Shown here: piece by piece, positions 57,600-64,000 of the stretch | Layout: each line of letters begins with the position of its first letter | Numbering within the stretch: position 1 is the stretch's first letter | Assembly (NCBI GenBank): GCA_035771175.1 | Contig: CM069594.1 | Location: 44,567,534-44,631,533 of the forward strand | Length of the DNA: 64,000 nt | Source: Paratinospora sagittata | Lineage: Eukaryota > Streptophyta > Magnoliopsida > Ranunculales > Menispermaceae | Direction of reading: 5' to 3' | The notes under the pieces: model-generated | What the model saw: only the letters and a program-made list of their open reading frames with translations | The model's database searches: none | What the model was told of the DNA's origin: nothing | Position numbers and translations under genes: made by a program

Positions 57600-59081
57600 A
57601 TGACCTCAAGTGAATGAGTAACTTCCAGTAGTAGGGAACCAATTCCCACTAGACTCAAGGAATTGTTCAAGAGGAAGGTTATGACTATGAGGAGCATCGA
57701 CAATAGAGATCTCCGCCTCCGTCCGATCCTTCATGACAAACTGGCAACTTTGGGGTGGTTGTACATAACAAAAGTTGAGGGCCACATCTCTTACAGCTTG
57801 GTGAGATCCTTCTACGAAGCCATGAATTGTGTAGAACTTCAAGAAGATGATATCAACCCTGTTTTGGAGACAACAGTCATGAGAATGAAAATTTCTATCA
57901 ACATCGAGACTATTGCTCGACATATGGAGATTCCAGTTGAGGAGAGAATTATTGATCCACATGAACCCTAGACAATTGTAGAAATCGCGGAGTCTAATGA
58001 ACAATTGTTCAATTCCCTCACCAAAGAGCCATACACTCAATCGACGTACACAAACCTCCCAAACAATTATCTTAAGCCATCTCTTGTCGGCCTTGGAAAG
58101 ATCGTGTTTGGCAACATCTTGCCAGAAAGGGGGGCTAATGGCACTATGTCAAGGGCCCAACTTCTCGTGTTATATTGCATAGAGAAGGAAATAAAGGTCT
58201 TCCTACCACACATCATTTTCCAACAAATGTTGAGGGTGATTCAAAACCCTTTGAGAAAGGAATTCCTCAGTTACAGAGTCTTGATCATGAGGATGCTATA
58301 CGAAGCAAACATTGACACTTTTGATGGGACTTCGAGACAAATCATTGAGCCAGTTACAACATCTTCTATCTTCAAGATATATGTCCCGAGGGGAGGGGTA
58401 ACTGACGAGGAAGTATTCGGCACGACGATAGGAAATTCCGAGAGATTGAGAAACAAGTATGGACGTTGCCTTCAAAAGAGTCCCTTCAGAGAAACACCAA
58501 ATAATGAGTCAAATCAGAATCCCACGTTAAACCCAGCCCTAAATAATGATCCAACCAATCATCTATTCACTGAGGAAGATTTATTTAACAACCTAAATCA
58601 ACCTCAAAATAGACAAAGTACTCAAGCAAATCTACCTGCATGAAACATGCCAACTCAGGGCAACGCGTTGTACGAAAGGTTTCCAACACCTGAGGTACCA
58701 TATCAGCCATTCCTGCAAGTTCCTGTAACCCAACAAAAATAGTATTGGGCGACACCAAATTTCGGAAGACAGAACATCCCAATGAGCCCACTGTTCCAAA
58801 ACTTTTTACCTCAAACAAATCCAAATATCCAAGGGGTTCCAGTTAGGGGATCCTCGTACAATCAAAACAATTACCTTTCACCTATGAATCACCCATACAA
58901 CCAATACTTTCCCCCAATGCCTATGGCCTACCCTCCACCTATGGGACAATCGAGCCATCAACCACCAATGGGCCAATCGACTAACCTAGCAGGAGATTTA
59001 GAAGAAGATCTAGAAGGAGCGGTAGTAGGTAGGGAAATCAAGATTAATTACTGGGATTGTAAACTTTTCTTTTATATATGA
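57600..59081 (+). pseudogene. Element C: extra ORF upstream of gag
   Basis: The start ATG at 57600 gives MTSSE followed by a stop, then TSSSREPIPTRLKEL, MTMRSIDNRDLRLRP and LGWLYITKVEGHISYSLVR. A stop follows at HEP, then a long open stretch (58005-58643) with LGKIVFGNILPERG, MSRAQLLVLYCIEKEIK, LPHIIFQQMLRVIQNP and TDEEVFGTTIGNSERL. The tail has PPMGQSSHQPPMGQS and ends after an internal deletion relative to A. It lies between leader and gag exactly as in A and D. Confidence 0.78.
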
Positions 59082-59828
59082 ATGAAATGTTTTGTTTAAA
59101 ACTATCTTTGGTGGGCCGAATTACAACCATTCTTTCTTTTGTATCACTAACTTTGGAGTGGTATGAGACACAACAAACTTGGAAGATACTAAATAAAATG
59201 TGGAAGTAAGAAAACACATGACCTTGTGTGAAAAGAAACATTTAGAGAAAGTTGCATTACTAACATTATCACTAAGTTTACACGGTATGGGACGAGTAAA
59301 CTTGGAAGATACTATTGGTGAACTCTATTCAACCGATGTTTTTAGAGACCGTGTTCATACAACTTAACTTGGTTGACACCCTTATTACCAAATTCATGTG
59401 GTATGGGACACACGAATCTGGATAATGATCGAAAAGACTAAAAGTAAGAGTTTGAATACGTAAGATTACGATAGAACGTTAGATCAGGATATTTACCAAG
59501 GCAAATCTTAGAATTCTTATGACTCGTATGGATTTTCAATGAAATATATATGTATGTTCACAAAGACCATAACCAAATCATTTGAAATACTTGCAAAGTT
59601 TTGTACTTATTATATAAACATTCTAACCTTGTTTGTTTTTACACCATGGCCAAACATACGAGATATATAAGATTATTTGATTCCTCAACAAAAACCTCAC
59701 ACTATACTTAGAAAAATAAGTGATTTTAACATTGCAGTACTCTCGAAATTGTTGCTGAGCATACTATAACATTATACTTGGCTACAGTTCCTAAATCTTG
59801 ATTTTATTTTCTCCTTGCTAGTGAGAAA
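59082..59828 (+). other. Element C spacer between extra ORF and gag
   Basis: Homologous to the spacers of A and D. Donor-like GAAGTAAG lies at about 59203-59210. The acceptor-like TTTTATTTTCTCCTTGCTAG ends at 59821, 7 nt before the gag ATG. No ORF supported. Confidence 0.7.
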
Positions 59829-60876
59829 ATGCAAACCAGGAAAAAAGGAAGGTCACGTACTGTCCGTCCAGTAGTGGAGGCACCTCCTGAGATTCAGGAA
59901 CCGCCGCCTCCGACGACAGCACGAGTTACACCTGACACTGCTACTACATCTGGGCAGGAAATACCATCCCCACCCGCACCCTTTACCATGCCTTCAATCA
60001 TGGAAACTTTCTTCGCCAAATTTATTGAGGCGATGAAAGCCATTTTTCAAACTGTCGTTCGTGAGAACACGACCAATCAGGTTGCCACGGTTCACGCACC
60101 TGTATGATTTGGGTCAGAATCTCAAACCGACCAGATTACTAAATACAAGAGGCTACAACCACTTACTTTTGTTGGCACCATTGATGCTGACGAGGTGCAA
60201 AAGTGGCTACATGAGTCAAAGAAGGCTCTTGATGCAATAAGAGTCGATGAGACTCGAAAAACTCCATTAGCGACCTACCAACTGGTTGGTGGGCAAACCC
60301 ATGGTGAATAACAGTGAAAGAGGATCCAAGGGTCAACACAGCAGATATGACTTGGCAACAGTTCGAGTCAATATTTATTGACAAATATTTTCTCGGCGCT
60401 GTGAAGAGGCAGAAGCGCCAGGAATTCGCGAAGTTATACCAAGGCAACATGACGTTAGGGAATATGTTGGAAAGTTCAAAAAATTATCAGTCTACTCTCT
60501 TTCCACCATCTCAACGGAGCAAGATAAGACTGAGAAATTCTATAATGGCCTTTGTCATGATATTCGACAAGCCTTGTTGATCTTGGATCTCAAGATTTAC
60601 AAGGAGGTTGTTGACAAGGCCATGAGCTTTGGACAAGAGAAGATCATGCATGAGCAAAGAATGAATAAGGGAAAACGGCCTGCAACGTTTTCCCAACAGG
60701 GCTCGCAACAGGGCAACAAGAAGAAGCCCTACTATAATCAAAACCCAGCCCTCCCAGCCTCTATTTTGAAGAATGAAGCCACAACACCTGCGGCTGAACC
60801 TTCTAACCCTAACCATCAGGGTTTCCGAAATCATGGCCGTGGAGGTCGTTATGGAAGGGGTGGCCGTAGAAACGAC
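59829..60876 (+). pseudogene. Element C Gag
   Basis: MQTRKKGRSRTVRPVVEAPP, then the capsid motifs FVGTIDADEVQKWLHESKKA and WQQFESIFIDKYFLGAVKRQ, and a Gly/Arg-rich tail. Stops occur at about 60106 and 60309, with a frame change near 60455. LTR B2 and a duplicated 314-bp block interrupt it; the coding sequence resumes at 63720. Confidence 0.87.
60563..60876 (+). repeat. 314-bp direct repeat, left copy (gag)
   Basis: From TTCGACAAGCC to GAAACGAC. An identical-length copy at 63406-63719 differs at three positions I can see and has no indel. The two copies flank LTR B2. Confidence 0.93.
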
Positions 60877-63405
60877 CCCGCGCCCCGGACCACCAACCTC
60901 GCAGGGAATGGAATGCGGAATGCCGGGGCGGGACGCCCGGCGTAGGCATCTCCGACCACTCCTCAACTCCCGTGAGGTGGTTGAGACCCTACGAGCCTTA
61001 TCTCAACAACGACATAATATCAAAAGGTACTAAACAAAACTACCCACCGTAATAATCATCAAAGACAAGAGATAATCCATAAAAATGAACCGTAAATAAA
61101 ATTATAATCCCTACAGTTCATTAAAATTGACATACACATAAAGTCCAAAATTGTGGGTACAAATAAAAACCGTCATATGCCCACATGGACTATCCAACAA
61201 GTCCCAACTCACCCATACTACAATGTGGTAAGTATTATAATCGCATAATCCAAAATATAATACTTCATAGTTTAAAACACAATTCAATCAAAATGCCTCT
61301 CAACTCACATTGAGGCTTTGGATTCTCTCGCAGGCAAGGCCCTCAAGATATAACTACTCCTTTGCCCTTATTCGGGACAGAAGGACCTGAAAGAGGAAAA
61401 TGAGGGTGAGCCAACGGTGCCCAGTGAATAGAATTCAGATATGCTATCAATACTCATCAATAAATATCATGTATGCATGTCAATGTGTAGCATGATTTAA
61501 AAGCTCATAACATATAGATATCAAACATTTATAATCATAAATGAAGTCTACTCACAACCAAGCCTCGCGAGAGTATTTAATCACACACGACCACCAAACC
61601 GAATCAACCCAATCAAGATCCTGAAACATACATCAATATCCTACCATACATCAATTTCTATGCTCAATTACATAGACATTACACATCAACCCTAAATCAA
61701 CCCACATATAGACAATAGGCCTAAATCCCATCTAATCCCATCATTCAACTCAAATCACATGACTTAGGCCTCTAATGCATAGTTTTCATACATAAACCAT
61801 TCTATTAATCAAAAATACTGATTTTCAATTCCTTTAGGCATAAATATGCCCAAATTGGGTCACTTGATCACAAGTAGGCCTAACCCATGATATGGTCACA
61901 ACCACCAAATCAGTAGCATAATCAACCCTAATCATGCTTAATTAAACATAAGTTGCATCAATTCAATGATTCTAGGCCAAAAACATCAAAAGCCCTAAAA
62001 TATGAAATTTTCCATACTTAGGCCATATTGTCGATTTACACTAGGTCACCATGTTCAGCCATGTATATCACTGATTTTGCATCATGGGTTCATCAACAAT
62101 GGCAACTAGGTCAACATAGTTGACATGCAAGCTATTTGGAAAGGTCTATGTTCATATTCTAAATGTAGGTCTAATACAAACAACCCTACCAATTCTTCAC
62201 ATGTATTATTCTGTTCAGATGTACCAATCTACCAACAGAAATACGTAATCATAAAATCAACCGTACAGATTGAAGTATGTGAAGAAACAAACCTTCTGTC
62301 CAAATATCAGCCCAATCCAACGGTGGACCGAAAAGATATGTATCTTTGATGAACAAGTATCTAATCAGACAGTTTCTCCTTTCCTGCTGCAAATACCCAA
62401 ACTCAGATGGCTATATCACACAAAATACTAAACTCATAAACATCTTCACCGATAAGAATACAGATATATCTGTTATAAACTACATACCCAAATTTTATAT
62501 CCATCCAACGGTAGATTGAGGAGATCTACAAGTTTGACCGAAACAGCACGAGAAACCCAGAAATTCCGACCAGCTTTGTTTGAGAGGTTAGATCTCTTAG
62601 AAGAAACCTCTGATCAAGATCTCCACCGATCAGAATGAAGAACCATAAGCTACGAACGTGCTGAAAAAAGTTGAGCTCAAGCCGACCGTATATTCAAGAG
62701 ATCCAGTTCTTTTATGGAAACGTCGCAGGGATCTTCCTCCTGCAACTCTCTCCTTCCTTCTCTTCTTCTTTCTTTTCTCTTCTTTTCTTTCTCTTCTTCT
62801 TTCCCTTCTCTCCACTCACCTCTTTCTAGCACTTCCTTGATTCCCTCCTCCACTTACCTCACTATCTAGCACATTCTTGGATTCTCTCCTCCACTCACTT
62901 CATTTTCTAGCACATTCTTGGATTCTCTCCTCCACTCACCTTATTTTCTAGCACATTCTTGGATTCTCTTCTCCACTCACCTCATTTTCTAGCACATTCT
63001 TGGATTCTAGAAGTGGGCATGGGACACTTGTCCACTTTCATGCACCAACCTTCACATGTGTTGGTCTCATACTACCCATACCAACCACATGTATTTTAAA
63101 TGTCCAATCCATTTAATACACCAAATTTTCAATTTCATTTATCCTTTTATTCAATCAATCCTAAACCATATCAATTCATGGTTTAATGAGCCCATGCATA
63201 AATCATAACATATGCATTATACTTTAATTTAACATGACTCATATACAATTTATGATACATATATTTATATACATTATCAAGCATCAACTATACAAACATT
63301 AAACAATCATCAAACAAACACCAAACATATCAAGACAACACATAGAGTTTGGGCAAAAATGCAATTGGGTTATGGGCTAGATGAAATAATTTTCAGGGCG
63401 TCACA
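60877..63405 (-). mobile_element. Solo LTR B2 (about 2.5 kb)
   Basis: It matches B1. The right end is intact (GGGCGTCACA at 63405). The left end lacks the first 8-9 bases (TGTGGCGA) and joins gag at a shared CGAC. It lacks 330 bp found in B1 and carries about 870 bp (61618-62480) absent from B1. The 41-bp tandem repeat at 62810-63007 has about five units. Confidence 0.88.
62810..63007. repeat. 41-bp tandem repeat in LTR B2
   Basis: The same pyrimidine-rich unit as in B1, about five copies. Confidence 0.85.
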
Positions 63406-63719
63406 TTCGACAAGCCTTGTTGATCTTGGATCTCAAGATTTACAAGGAGGTTGTTGACAAGGCCATGAGCTTTGGACAAGAGAAGATCATGCATGAGCAA
63501 AGAATGAATAAGGGAAAACGGCCTGCAACGTTTTCCCAACAGGGCTCGCAATAGGGCAACAAGAAGAAGCCCTACTATAATCAAAACCCAGCCCTCCCAG
63601 CCTCTATTTTGAAGAATGAAGCCACAACACCTACGGCTGAACCTTCTAACCCTAACCATCAGGGTTTCCGAAATCATGGCCGTGTAGGTCGTTATGGAAG
63701 GGGTGGCCGTAGAAACGAC
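63406..63719 (+). repeat. 314-bp direct repeat, right copy (gag)
   Basis: The copy continuous with downstream gag (AATGACAG...). It has an extra nonsense change (CAATAG) and two other substitutions relative to the left copy. Confidence 0.93.
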
Positions 63720-64000
63720 AATGACAGAACTAGTGGTTGACACTACAATCAGCAACACCAGCAAAATAATCAGCAGTATAGGCCGACTTGTTTCAACTGC
63801 GGCTAGCAGGGCCACGTAAAATATGCCTGTCCGCACCTTCAGCAACTTATTCCCGTTGTTCTAGTCCAACAAGCACCACCTTCTGCAAATGCCCAACCCA
63901 AGCAGAACCAGCAGAGCCAGGGTCAACGGAATCAGGGCAGAGCATTTTCCATCGCTCAACAACCCCTCCTAGACAACAATGTAGTCGAAGGTGCCTTTCC
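63720..64000 (+). pseudogene. Element C zinc knuckle and linker to protease (partial)
   Basis: After a stop (GGTTGA) the frame reads RPTCFNCG, a stop, then QGHVKYAC, a CCHC knuckle with one nonsense codon. A Gln-rich linker and AFSIAQQPLLDNNVVEGAF follow, just before the protease, where the window ends. Confidence 0.85.

Noticed and set aside
60877..63405. B2 as a non-LTR or Helitron insertion with a long target duplication
   Set aside because: The termini match LTR B1, and the damaged left end with CGAC microhomology fits recombination better than a 314-bp target duplication.

Overview
The window is repeat-rich nuclear DNA of a flowering plant, probably a eudicot. That rests on plant-type transposable elements: chromodomain-bearing Ty3/gypsy (Tekay-like chromovirus), Ty1/copia, SIRE/Maximus-like LTRs, a Mutator-like element (MULE) with FAR1-like, SWIM and OTU domains, and a hAT element. 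I see no intact host gene, no rRNA or tRNA gene and no CRISPR. Nearly every base belongs to a nested mobile element. I use local letters (A to K) for LTR families and elements.

Layout. 1-8122: chromovirus A on the minus strand (5' LTR 6703-8122, PBS, AT-rich leader, an extra ORF upstream of gag, then gag and protease running off the left edge), with solo LTR B1 (4410-6436) in its leader. 8123-17515: a MULE-derived inverted repeat with tandem motif units; solo LTR J1 (8870-11102) lies in one arm and a non-autonomous hAT (11655-17047, 8-bp target duplication, itself holding solo LTR K) lies near the centre. 17516-29906: a decayed minus-strand MULE gene split by solo LTRs G (holding E1), F0 and E2. 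29907-39084: a nest of solo LTRs, H containing I, and I containing J2 and E3, all with target-site duplications. 39346-45360: a Ty1/copia element on the minus strand split by LTRs F1 and F2. 45734-55257: chromovirus D on the minus strand, nearly full length but full of stops. 55258-64000: chromovirus C on the plus strand, inserted into the 5' LTR of D; its gag is interrupted by solo LTR B2 and a 314-bp duplication.

Most notable. (1) Four SIRE-like LTRs (F0, F1, F2, I) carry arrays of short hairpins in the transcribed part of the LTR. The loop is conserved (CCYGTAA in LTR sense) while the stems change in a compensatory way. (2) All three chromovirus copies carry the same extra ORF, resembling the 'putative plant transposon protein' domain, between leader and gag, with acceptor-like sites before both ORFs. 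(3) Several unrelated LTR families carry GC-rich mini-palindrome arrays just upstream of the TATA box.

The genes do not act together as a pathway. They are the gag, protease, reverse transcriptase, RNase H, integrase and transposase genes of elements that copied or moved themselves, now mostly broken. At least 14 solo or truncated LTRs against three chromovirus copies and one copia copy point to heavy LTR-LTR recombination. All calls come from reading the sequence; no database search was run.
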